Assembly (NCBI GenBank): GCA_934101275.1
Contig: CAKOQM010000001.1
Location: forward strand, 1 to 64,000
Direction: 5' to 3'
Source of the DNA: an uncultured Bacilli bacterium
Lineage (GTDB): Bacteria; Bacillota_I; Bacilli_A; RF39; UBA660
Length of the DNA: 64,000 bases
How positions within the stretch are numbered: position 1 is the first letter of the stretch; every line of letters starts with the position of its first letter. Position numbers and translations under genes: made by a program. The notes under the pieces are model-generated. The model searched no databases and had not been told where the DNA came from. It was given only the letters and a program-made list of their open reading frames with translations. Of the stretch, positions 36,291 through 43,570 are shown in pieces.

Positions 36291-37680
36291 TCGGGATACT
36301 GATTTTGCAACTTGGTATAACGATGTTTTAAGAGAAGCCGATTTGGTAAATTATTCAAGTGTTAAAGGAAGTATGATTATTAGACCTTATGGTTATGCCA
36401 TTTGGGAAAATATGCAAAGTATACTAGATAAAGAATTCAAAAAACTAGGCCATCAAAACGTTCAAATGCCCATGTTTATTCCTGAATCTTTATTAAATGT
36501 AGAAAAAGAACATGTTGAAGGGTTTGCCCCAGAAGTAGCGTGGGTTACCTATGGAGGAGAAAATAAGTTAGAAGAAAGAATGTGTGTGAGACCAACAAGT
36601 GAAGTTTTATTTTGTGATCATTTTAAAAACATTGTCAAATCTTATCGTGACTTACCCCTTTTATATAATCAGTGGTGCACTATTGTTCGTTGGGAGAAGA
36701 CAACACGACCTTTCCTAAGAAGCCGAGAAATCCTTTGGCAAGAGGGACATACTCTTCATAGAACAAAAGAAGAAGCCCATGAAGAAACACTTAGAATGTT
36801 TAAAGTTTATGAAGATTTTCAAAGAAATGTTTTAGCCCTTCCTGTTATCACGGGACGAAAAACAGAAAAAGAAAAATTTGCTGGTGCTGAAGAAACCTAT
36901 ACTATCGAAGCCATGATGTATGATGGAGTAGCTCTTCAAAATGGTACAAGTCATTATTTTGGTCAACATTTTGCTAAAGCTTTTGGTATTCAATTTTTAG
37001 ATACGGATAATACATTAAAAACCCCCTATCAAACAAGCTGGGGTGTTACAACACGTATGATTGGAGCTTTAATTATGACTCATGGGGATAATCATGGTTT
37101 GGTGCTTCCACCTAATATTGCTCCTACTAAAGTTGTCTTTATTCCTATTGGTAAAGAAAAAGACGTTTTGGATACTGTTCACTCATTAAAAGAGGCATTA
37201 GATCCTATGATTACCTCGTCTATAGATACTTCTGAAAAATCACCTGGTTTTAAATTTGCAGATGCCGAGGTAAAAGGTATCCCTATAAGAGTAGAAGTAG
37301 GAAAAAGAGACTTAGAAAAAAATGAAGTTACTTTAGTAAGACGAGATACGTTGAAAAAAGAAAGTGTACCTCTTACAGAAGTTCCTCAGCGTATTGAAAG
37401 TCTTTTAAAAGAGATTCAAAAAGATATGTATGATCGGGCTTTAAAAAGACGTGATAGCATGATTTATGAAGTCAAAACAAAAGAAGAATTCCAAGACATT
37501 GCTAAAAACAAACCGGGCTTTATTTTAATGCTATGGTGTGGTAAAACAGCTTGCGAAGATACTATTAAAGAAGAAACAGGACTTAAAAGCCGGTGCATCA
37601 AAGAAGAAATAAATGACGGTGTCTGTGCTTATTGCGGCAGTCCTGCTAAATATAAAATTTACTTTGGTAAACAATATTAA
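36262..37680 (+). CDS. proS: Prolyl-tRNA synthetase (archaeal/eukaryotic-type, short form)
   Basis: 472 aa. Class II motifs: motif 2 region WEKTTRPFLRSREILWQEGHTLH, VRPTSEVLFCDHF, YTIEAMMYDGVALQNGTSHYFGQHF and motif 3 HGDNHGLVLPPNIAP. The bacterial editing (INS) domain is absent and a Cys-containing C-terminal domain follows (CGKTACED...CAYCGSPAKYKI), which defines the ProS3/archaeal-type form found in Mollicutes and some Firmicutes. The start is ATG 36262 (AAAGAAGAGG upstream), inside the xseB 3' end. Confidence 0.94.
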   Translation: MTKLVTKITDRDTDFATWYNDVLREADLVNYSSVKGSMIIRPYGYAIWENMQSILDKEFKKLGHQNVQMPMFIPESLLNVEKEHVEGFAPEVAWVTYGGENKLEERMCVRPTSEVLFCDHFKNIVKSYRDLPLLYNQWCTIVRWEKTTRPFLRSREILWQEGHTLHRTKEEAHEETLRMFKVYEDFQRNVLALPVITGRKTEKEKFAGAEETYTIEAMMYDGVALQNGTSHYFGQHFAKAFGIQFLDTDNTLKTPYQTSWGVTTRMIGALIMTHGDNHGLVLPPNIAPTKVVFIPIGKEKDVLDTVHSLKEALDPMITSSIDTSEKSPGFKFADAEVKGIPIRVEVGKRDLEKNEVTLVRRDTLKKESVPLTEVPQRIESLLKEIQKDMYDRALKRRDSMIYEVKTKEEFQDIAKNKPGFILMLWCGKTACEDTIKEETGLKSRCIKEEINDGVCAYCGSPAKYKIYFGKQY

Positions 37681-37722
37681 AAAAAAGAATAAGACGATAG
37701 AAAAAATCTTATTCTTTTTTAG
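37680..37722. terminator. Bidirectional terminator between proS and spoIVB
   Basis: AAAAAGAATAAGA / TCTTATTCTTTTT, a 13-bp stem with A- and T-runs on either side. Confidence 0.85.
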
Positions 37723-38708
37723 TTATTTTTTAAAAGGGCATCTCCTGTTTCTAACATTGTCGTAATAAAAATAGCATAACCAGTTGCGGGATTATCCGTA
37801 ATAACATGGGTGACAGCCCCGATTATTTTACCATTTTGAACAATTGGAGATCCACTCATTCCTTGAACGATACCACCAGCTTCATCTAAAAGATCTTTAT
37901 CGGTGACAATAAAAGATATGTTTTTGACATCATTGTATTCTTGAATTGATGTAATATCGATTTGATACTTTCTTTTATCCTTACCACTTAAAACTGTATA
38001 AATTTCAGCCGTTCCTATTTTAATTTCTTCTTTTTTAGCAACAGGAATGGTTTGTGATATTAAATTATCTTTATAAATTCCATATATACCATGACGTGTA
38101 TTGTTATTTAAGGATCCATAAATTTTATTAAAGTGAAATTCACCATTTTTTTCACCTGCATTCCCCCTTGTACTTTTACGGATACTTGTGACAGGACTTT
38201 CAAAAATAAGTCCGGTTTTAACTTCCACTAATTTTAGACTATTACTTTCTAAAATTTCATGTCCTAAAGCCCCATAAATTTTTGTTTCAGGATCAATATA
38301 GGTAAGGGTGCCAAGACCCGTAATACTATCTTTAACATAAAGTCCTGTTTTATAAACGCCATCGACTTCTTTTAAGTTCAAAGAAAGCGTTAAAATTTGT
38401 TCTTCACGCTTCACTGTAACGTTTATTTTATTATCTTGAACATTTTTTAAAATCGCATTACTTAAAGAATCTACAGAATCAACCGGTGTTTCTCCAACTT
38501 TTAAAATATAATCCCCAATTTTTATTTCTGGGGAGCCTTTTAAATACGTACCATCAACTTTATAAAAGCCAACGACTAAAATACCAGGTGTTTTAATTTG
38601 AATACCTATATTTTCTCCGCCTAAAATAACTTCATTAGAATAAGCGAGAACAAGAGTAGGGCACAAAAAGAATAGAAATAGGAGGATATTAAAACAAAAT
38701 TTTTTCAT
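37719..38708 (-). CDS. spoIVB: SpoIVB-family serine peptidase (S55)
   Basis: 329 aa from ATG 38708 (AGGTGG upstream). N-terminal signal-anchor, PDZ domain (YLKGSPEIKIGDYILKVGETPVDSVDSL), catalytic His in YGALGHEI and catalytic Ser near 285 in GIVQGMSGSPIVQNGKIIGAVTH. In B. subtilis it is made in the forespore and triggers pro-sigma-K processing across the intermembrane space. It shows that this lineage keeps an endospore pathway. It is monocistronic. Confidence 0.92.
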   Translation of the reverse strand: MKKFCFNILLFLFFLCPTLVLAYSNEVILGGENIGIQIKTPGILVVGFYKVDGTYLKGSPEIKIGDYILKVGETPVDSVDSLSNAILKNVQDNKINVTVKREEQILTLSLNLKEVDGVYKTGLYVKDSITGLGTLTYIDPETKIYGALGHEILESNSLKLVEVKTGLIFESPVTSIRKSTRGNAGEKNGEFHFNKIYGSLNNNTRHGIYGIYKDNLISQTIPVAKKEEIKIGTAEIYTVLSGKDKRKYQIDITSIQEYNDVKNISFIVTDKDLLDEAGGIVQGMSGSPIVQNGKIIGAVTHVITDNPATGYAIFITTMLETGDALLKNN

Positions 38709-38746
38709 ACTTACCACCTCACTTTTATTATGCTTTAATAAACCAT

Positions 38747-38775
38747 AAAAAAAATGGTAATAACTGGGTTACCAT
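38747..38775 (-). terminator. Terminator of the 31-aa membrane-peptide gene
   Basis: On the - strand, ATGGTAA-CCCAGTTA-TTACCAT followed by T residues (the A run at 38747-38753). Confidence 0.8.
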
Positions 38776-38871
38776 TTATGAAATTGCATAAGCAATAATG
38801 CTGCCAGCAATACCTAAAACCATAATAATTAATGTAATCCATGTTACAATTTTTCTTGTTTTTTTACTCAT
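38776..38871 (-). CDS. 31-aa membrane peptide (DUF4044/Prli42-like)
   Basis: ATG 38871 is preceded by AAGGTGAACGA. The peptide is MSKKTRKIVTWITLIIMVLG plus IAGSIIAYAIS: basic start and one transmembrane helix. This is the size and pattern of DUF4044 peptides, which include the stressosome anchor Prli42 of Listeria; that assignment rests on size and pattern only. It has its own terminator. Confidence 0.65.
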   Translation of the reverse strand: MSKKTRKIVTWITLIIMVLGIAGSIIAYAIS

Positions 38872-38973
38872 TTCGTTCACCTTCTAACTTAAAAGTTCAT
38901 TATAACTTTAACATAATCCTTATAAAAAGTACATAAAAAGTTACTTTTGGCATAGGATTTAACAGGTGAAAAT

Positions 38974-39555
38974 ATGACACTTTTAAAAAAGTTTTTTAAT
39001 CAAAAAAAATATCTTTTTTTGTTTATGAGCACACTTCTTTTCATTGGTTTTACTATTGGTCTTTATTTAAGCATTATGCATATCTCCTCTTTAAAAGACA
39101 GTCTTTATTATTTTATAAGTAATAAAAATAATTTGCATTTAAACTATCTTTATATTCATTTTTTCTTTCTTGTTATTAGCTTTCTATCTTCATTTTTTGT
39201 GGTCGGTTTAGCCATACTTTGCACTCTTATTTTTTACGAAGGTATGACTTTAGGTTTTTTACTCGGATTATTTAGCCTAACGTTGTCTTTTAAAGGTGGC
39301 CTTTATGCTCTTATTTTTTTTATTTTTACCCAGTTGTTTTATCTTATTATTCTTTTTCTTTTTTTTATTAAATGCTTTAATATAGCCCGTAAAATGATTG
39401 GCAAAGTCCTATATAAAACCGATCCCACCAATTATCTTGTTTTAATGACGAAAAGTTGTGGTCTTTTAATTTTAGCTGTGGTTCTTTATGACTTTTTACT
39501 TCTTCTTTTCAGTAAACCTTTATTAAACGTTTTTGCTTTTCTCTTAGAAGTATGA
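38974..39555 (+). CDS. SpoIIM-like integral membrane protein
   Basis: 193 aa, five predicted membrane helices. The block FYEGMTLGFLLGLFSLTLSFKGGLYAL and the C-terminal FSKPLLNVFAFLLEV suggest the SpoIIM/DUF95 family, whose SpoIIM works with SpoIID/P in peptidoglycan remodelling at engulfment. Context with spoIVB and, further right, spoVA agrees. A generic DUF95 membrane protein is the alternative. Confidence 0.65.
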   Translation: MTLLKKFFNQKKYLFLFMSTLLFIGFTIGLYLSIMHISSLKDSLYYFISNKNNLHLNYLYIHFFFLVISFLSSFFVVGLAILCTLIFYEGMTLGFLLGLFSLTLSFKGGLYALIFFIFTQLFYLIILFLFFIKCFNIARKMIGKVLYKTDPTNYLVLMTKSCGLLILAVVLYDFLLLLFSKPLLNVFAFLLEV

Positions 39556-39588
39556 TAAAATAGGCCTTAGAAAAAGAGGTCGAATACT

Positions 39589-40704
39589 ATGGCAAAAAAA
39601 GTAATTGTTGGAATGAGTGGGGGAGTTGACTCTGCCGTTAGTGCTTATTTATTAAAAAAACAAGGCTATGAAGTAGAAGGCCTTTTTATGCGTAATTGGG
39701 ATGCAGGGCTTAATAACGATATTTTAGGCAATCCTACTTTAAATAATAATATTTGTCCTCAAGAACAAGATTATAATGATGCCTTGAAAACTTGTGAAAT
39801 TCTAGGTATTCCTCTTCATCGTGTAGACTTTATCAAAGAATATTGGGACAACGTTTTTACTTATTTTTTAAATGAATTAAAAAAGGGAAGAACTCCCAAT
39901 CCAGATTTGCTTTGCAATAAATATATTAAATTCGATGTCTTTAAAAAAGAAGCTAAAAAACTAGGTGGTGACTTTATGGCTACAGGTCATTATGCTAGAT
40001 TAAAAGATGGACTTCTTTTAAAAGGTGTCGATGAAAATAAAGATCAAACATATTTTCTTGCTCAGTTAAGTAAAGAACAATTAGAAGATGTTTTATTCCC
40101 TGTTGGAGATCTCCATAAAGATGAGGTAAGAAAAATAGCAAGTGAATGTGGTTTAAATGTTGCCTCAAAAAAAGACTCCACGGGAATTTGTTTTATTGGC
40201 GAAAGAAATTATCAAGAATTTATCCGCAATTATTTAAAACCTAATCCTGGGAATATTGTGAATGTCGAAACAAAACAAGTGATAGGTAGACACACTGGAC
40301 TTATGAACTATACCATTGGTCAAAGAAGAAATGTCGGCCTTTCCGGATTTCAAGAACGTCATTATGTCTGTGGTAAAAATGTTTTTAAAAATGAACTCTA
40401 TGTAGCTTTTGGCGATGACTCTAGTTATTTAATCAGTGATAGCTGTCTTTTAGAAGATGTCAATTTAACTATCAATAATCCGCCAAAGAAGTGTCAAGCT
40501 AAATTTCGCTACCGTGGAGAAGATTATCCTATTGAACTTGAAATTTTGCCTAATAAAATGTCCAAAGTTACTTATAAAGAAGGCGTTAAAGCCGTAACTC
40601 CTGGACAATTTTGTGTTTTCTATGATGGGGATATTTGTTTTGGCAGTGGCATTATTAAAGAAATTTACAAAAATGATGAAAGAATTTGGTATTTAAATAA
40701 TTAA
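39589..40704 (+). CDS. mnmA: tRNA-specific 2-thiouridylase MnmA
   Basis: 371 aa. PP-loop MSGGVDSAV at residues 9-17, GLFMRNWD, the first catalytic Cys in NPDLLCNKYIKF, and the second in STGICFIGERNYQEF; YTIGQRRNVGLSG lies in the C-terminal part. It makes s2U34 in tRNA Lys/Glu/Gln. It has its own short promoter region and stands alone. Confidence 0.97.
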   Translation: MAKKVIVGMSGGVDSAVSAYLLKKQGYEVEGLFMRNWDAGLNNDILGNPTLNNNICPQEQDYNDALKTCEILGIPLHRVDFIKEYWDNVFTYFLNELKKGRTPNPDLLCNKYIKFDVFKKEAKKLGGDFMATGHYARLKDGLLLKGVDENKDQTYFLAQLSKEQLEDVLFPVGDLHKDEVRKIASECGLNVASKKDSTGICFIGERNYQEFIRNYLKPNPGNIVNVETKQVIGRHTGLMNYTIGQRRNVGLSGFQERHYVCGKNVFKNELYVAFGDDSSYLISDSCLLEDVNLTINNPPKKCQAKFRYRGEDYPIELEILPNKMSKVTYKEGVKAVTPGQFCVFYDGDICFGSGIIKEIYKNDERIWYLNN

Positions 40705-40749
40705 GTATGTTACCAAGATAAATCTTTCAGCTTCTTTATTTACTTTTAC

Positions 40750-40779
40750 TTGACACAAAAGTGTCTAGTGCCTTATAAT
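40750..40779 (+). promoter_or_regulatory. Promoter of the XRE gene with palindromic operator
   Basis: TTGACA (40750-40755), 18 bp, TATAAT (40774-40779). A perfect repeat GACAC-AAAA-GTGTC (40752-40765) covers the -35, suggesting autoregulation. The half-site TGACACA is the same 7-mer repeated at the phage replication origin 2 kb away. Confidence 0.7.
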
Positions 40780-40818
40780 TAAAATGTAAATTATAAATAA
40801 AGAGAGTAGGCAAAGATA

Positions 40819-41613
40819 ATGAACAGATTAAACGAATTATTACAAGAATTAGGAATTTCAAAAGTGCGTTTAGCAAAATATTTAGGTGTTTCTAGACAAA
40901 TGGTATATAATTACCTTGAACTTGACGATATTAATAAGTGGCCTAAAGAAAAGAAAATTTTGCTTTATCGTTTATTAGATATTAATGATGATAAAAATCA
41001 GTCTATTGATTCTATAAAAGTAACAACAGATTATCTTATGAGTGTAGAAAATAGATTAAATACAGGTGTTAAAGGCACTAACAATATTTCTAACTATTTT
41101 GACTTAAAGAATTTAAATAAGGAATCTCAAATTCTTATTACCAATATTTTAAATCTATTAAGAGAAAGGTTAGGGGATGATAAGAAAAAGCAAGAAAATT
41201 ATTACGCTTTTTTATACCTTTATCATATGCTTCAATCTATGGACAATGTACCTGAAATAAAATATATATTTGGTTATATGTCTAAAGCAACAGGATTTAC
41301 AAATCCTGAGGAATTCAAATTTAATGAAGATAGACAATTTATCTTTGAAGGAATATTGTACTCTGCCCTAACGCTTTATAACAATGGGGGAGCCTCACGT
41401 AGTAAACTTGCCCTATCACATAAACGTTTTGTTCAAGAGATAGAAAAACAAAATGAAGAAAAATTAAGTCGTACGCAACAATTATTTACTTTAAGAACGC
41501 AAGCTTTAAAAGAACTTGGTTATAGTGAAATGAACGGTTCGAATGCTTCTGAAATTATTGAAAAAATTGCTGAAATTGAATCACGTGGTTCAATTATGAA
41601 TGCTGATGAATAA
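40819..41613 (+). CDS. XRE-family DNA-binding protein next to dif
   Basis: 264 aa. The N-terminal helix-turn-helix is clear (LLQELGISKVRLAKYLGVSRQMVYNYLEL, residues ~6-34). The remainder is helical, with LNLLRERLGDDKKKQENYYAFLYLYHML and a Gln/Glu-rich C-terminal helix; no peptidase or known ligand domain is seen. It is the last chromosomal gene before the dif site and has an operator-like palindrome in its promoter. Regulator with unknown targets; an old phage-derived gene cannot be excluded. Confidence 0.7.
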   Translation: MNRLNELLQELGISKVRLAKYLGVSRQMVYNYLELDDINKWPKEKKILLYRLLDINDDKNQSIDSIKVTTDYLMSVENRLNTGVKGTNNISNYFDLKNLNKESQILITNILNLLRERLGDDKKKQENYYAFLYLYHMLQSMDNVPEIKYIFGYMSKATGFTNPEEFKFNEDRQFIFEGILYSALTLYNNGGASRSKLALSHKRFVQEIEKQNEEKLSRTQQLFTLRTQALKELGYSEMNGSNASEIIEKIAEIESRGSIMNADE

Positions 41614-41640
41614 TATCTATATTTTTATAGATATTTTTTT
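41612..41640 (+). terminator. Terminator of the XRE gene
   Basis: Perfect 10-bp stem AATATCTATA-TTTT-TATAGATATT then T residues. Confidence 0.85.
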
Positions 41641-41882
41641 ATCTTAAAACTTGCAACGAGATGATGGATTATTCATCTTTTAAAATTTCGATGCAAATTA
41701 GAAGATATACAAATTTATAAATATTTAAATAAATATTAAAAATTATTATTAGAAAATCAAATATTTTGACAAAGACTAGAATGCTAAAACCAAACAAATG
41801 AAATGATATATTATAGTAATATTTAAGGTAAAATAATTTTAATTTAAATATAAATTTGCGATAAAATTAATGTATTTTTAAA
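41641..41882. other. AT-rich gene-free stretch left of dif
   Basis: About 240 bp of very AT-rich DNA without ORF, RBS or strong hairpin. It is the chromosomal flank of attL; dif neighbourhoods are often gene-poor. Nothing more specific is visible. Confidence 0.5.
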
Positions 41883-41910
41883 AGTTGCATAATATATATT
41901 ATGTTAACCG
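41883..41910 (+). other. Chromosomal dif / prophage attL
   Basis: 28-bp Xer site: XerC arm AAGTTGCATAA, centre TATATA, XerD arm TTATGTTAACC. It shares the block AATATATATTATGT with the B. subtilis dif and GCATAA...TTATGTTAA with the E. coli dif. It lies at the boundary between the chromosome and the inovirus-like element, and at the point where gene orientation changes from mainly + to mainly -. Confidence 0.88.
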
Positions 41911-41917
41911 TGATATT

Positions 41918-42202
41918 TTAAATTAAATGCAGTTCGCTATACTGCTCTTGTTCTCTTTTTTTATAGATTTCTAAAAGTTCGATACGTTGTTTTATTAATT
42001 CTTTATAAAACATAAGTTCTTTCATAGAATAACACGACAACATTGCATAGCGTTTGTAATATTCATGATGACCATAAACCTTACAAAAATTATAAGCACA
42101 TACTAACAAATCATATCGATTTTTTAAATAAGTTAAGTTATTACAAGAACTAACTTCTTTTACAAACTTCTTTTCATTTTCAGATAAACCTTTATAAATC
42201 AT
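41918..42202 (-). CDS. Phage protein of unknown function (94 aa)
   Basis: It overlaps the rep 3' end by 11 bp and is the last gene before attL. Predicted all-helical, rich in Tyr/Lys/Glu, four Cys, no membrane helix. It is translationally coupled to rep, so a replication accessory role is plausible, but no family is recognised. Confidence 0.6.
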   Translation of the reverse strand: MIYKGLSENEKKFVKEVSSCNNLTYLKNRYDLLVCAYNFCKVYGHHEYYKRYAMLSCYSMKELMFYKELIKQRIELLEIYKKREQEQYSELHLI

Positions 42203-42773
42203 AGTAAGACATTACCCTTTCATACGGCTCATTATGTTTTTGCAAAGCCCTTATAAATGTCACAGTCGAACGTCTATAAATATCATACAAACCATTTAAA
42301 GCCACATACCTAACAAAATCTTGTTCATCTAAGTAACCAACAAAACTATCAATGTAATCCAACAATTCTAAAACCTTTTCACTCTCATCTTTACCGGAAT
42401 TTTTAATATAATTTTTTAACTTTTGTTTGAGACTACCCTGTACATTTCTAACGTCATATTGATACTTATCAGGTTCATTATAATGAATCAAATAAAGTAA
42501 ACTACGTTCTAAACTTCGACATTTTTGTATATAATTAATTTCAATACCTAAATCTTTAGCTAAAGCCGAATTCCATACTGGATTATTAAAACGGATAACA
42601 ACATGTGTATGAACTTTTTTTAGATTTCCATCTTCATCTAAATCACTATCATGATTAATCGAAGCATAATCGTATGAACGTTTTACAATCTCAATTGCTT
42701 CTTTATGGCTTTCGTCCTCATTTGGATAAAGTAACAAGCAAAACTTTCTATCTCTAAACTTTTCAATAGCCAA
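42192..42773 (-). CDS. rep: Rolling-circle replication initiator, Rep_2 (pMV158 RepB) type HUH endonuclease
   Basis: 193 aa from TTG 42773, chosen because GGGGAGGGTG lies just before it; the open frame to 42821 runs through the RBS and repeats. RDRKFCLLLYP is the family's opening strand; H41/D42/D44 (NHDSD) and H55-x-H57 (VHTHVVI) are the metal ligands, and Y94 (LLYLIHY) is the likely nicking tyrosine. Spacing follows RepB of pMV158 (as I recall, His39, Asp42, His55, His57, Tyr99). The matching nick sequence lies 124 bp upstream. It lacks the RepB C-terminal oligomerisation domain signature I could recognise. Confidence 0.9.
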   Translation of the reverse strand: MAIEKFRDRKFCLLLYPNEDESHKEAIEIVKRSYDYASINHDSDLDEDGNLKKVHTHVVIRFNNPVWNSALAKDLGIEINYIQKCRSLERSLLYLIHYNEPDKYQYDVRNVQGSLKQKLKNYIKNSGKDESEKVLELLDYIDSFVGYLDEQDFVRYVALNGLYDIYRRSTVTFIRALQKHNEPYERVMSYYDL

Positions 42774-42793
42774 ACTATCACCCTCCCCTATTT

Positions 42794-42883
42794 TGACACA
42801 AATTTTTTTAAATTGACACAATGGTATGTGTCAGAAAAAAGCCTTTATTTATCGTACTTAATAGACCTTTGACACATGACACA
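42794..42883. repeat. TGACACA repeats at the rep/origin region
   Basis: Five copies: TGACACA at 42794, 42814, 42870 and 42877 (the last two in tandem) and one inverted (TGTGTCA, 42827-42833). The 42814/42827 pair forms GACACA-ATGGTA-TGTGTC. They sit between the nick hairpin and rep, where pMV158-family plasmids carry the Rep-binding 'bind' repeats, so they are candidate Rep (or repressor) sites and may also control rep transcription. Confidence 0.75.
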
Positions 42884-42884
42884 C

Positions 42885-42914
42885 AGATTGCTATTAGTCG
42901 TAGTATAGCAATCT
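42885..42914 (-). other. Double-strand origin (dso): nick hairpin of pMV158 type
   Basis: A perfect 10-bp stem (AGATTGCTAT / ATAGCAATCT) with a 10-nt loop. On the - strand the loop region reads TACTACGAC (42905-42897), the nick motif of pMV158-family replicons (TACTACG/AC), so cleavage is predicted between 42899 and 42898. The nicked strand is the coding strand of the phage genes, matching filamentous-phage virion polarity. Confidence 0.87.
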
Positions 42915-43292
42915 ATAATTTATAATCTTTTATATTATAGTATTTATATTATTAAATTACTTATATATTAAATAATTTAATTTTTTAGCTGGTTAGGTGC
43001 GAAAGCACGATTATAACATCAAAAAGAGATAATTATAAAAACAGTTCATTAAAATTTTTTTGATATCGCTTTTTATAACAAGATAGATACTCTTTTTAAT
43101 GTTAAAAAATTATACTTGCTTCCACTTCGTCAAGGCTATTGCAGTTATCAAGCAGAATATCAACGAAGCAGCAAAACCTTGACAAAGATACGAATTTCTT
43201 TCAAATAAGTTTTTATAAAATGGATTAAGTTCTATTAAATTAATAACCAGCTAAAAAAATCATAAAGATTGCTATTTTATTGTATATAAAAA
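42915..43292. other. Structured non-coding region, candidate ssDNA origin or packaging signal
   Basis: No ORF. A perfect 15-bp inverted repeat (TTTTTTAGCTGGTTA 42981-42995; TAACCAGCTAAAAAA 43244-43258) encloses about 250 nt. Immediately inside its left arm is GTGC-GAAA-GCAC (42997-43008). Further inside, CTTCGT/ACGAAG and GTCAAGG/CCTTGAC arms interleave. AGATTGCTATT, the left arm of the origin hairpin, is repeated at 43266-43276. In single-stranded virion DNA this should fold extensively. Confidence 0.65.
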
Positions 43293-43565
43293 CTAGCTTG
43301 CATTAATTGGCAATTTTCGAATAATCCACATTGAAAAATGATAAATATGATCAAAATTCGCGGCTAAAATTACTAAAGGAACTAGCGTTTTAATCGTCGA
43401 AATACGAACAAAAAAACCTAATAAATCCAAATGATCAAAAATAAGATTAACAAAACCGTTAAGACTTGTTAAAATTGATACGTCTAATTGAGGCAAACTT
43501 GGCAACACGGCAAAAATCAAATCAACTAATAATTTAGCTAAATCTAATATAAAAGTTGTAACCAT
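43293..43565 (-). CDS. pVI-like hydrophobic minor virion protein
   Basis: About 90 aa (ATG 43565; GTG 43568 has slightly better spacing to AAGAAGG). At least two strongly hydrophobic segments (LAKLLVDLIFAVLPSL; ISTIKTLVPLVILAANF) and a basic tail. It overlaps the 3' end of the pIII-like gene and precedes the non-coding region, as gene VI follows gene III in Ff phages. Homology is by size, hydropathy and position only. Confidence 0.65.
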   Translation of the reverse strand: MVTTFILDLAKLLVDLIFAVLPSLPQLDVSILTSLNGFVNLIFDHLDLLGFFVRISTIKTLVPLVILAANFDHIYHFSMWIIRKLPINAS

Positions 43566-43570
43566 CACTA

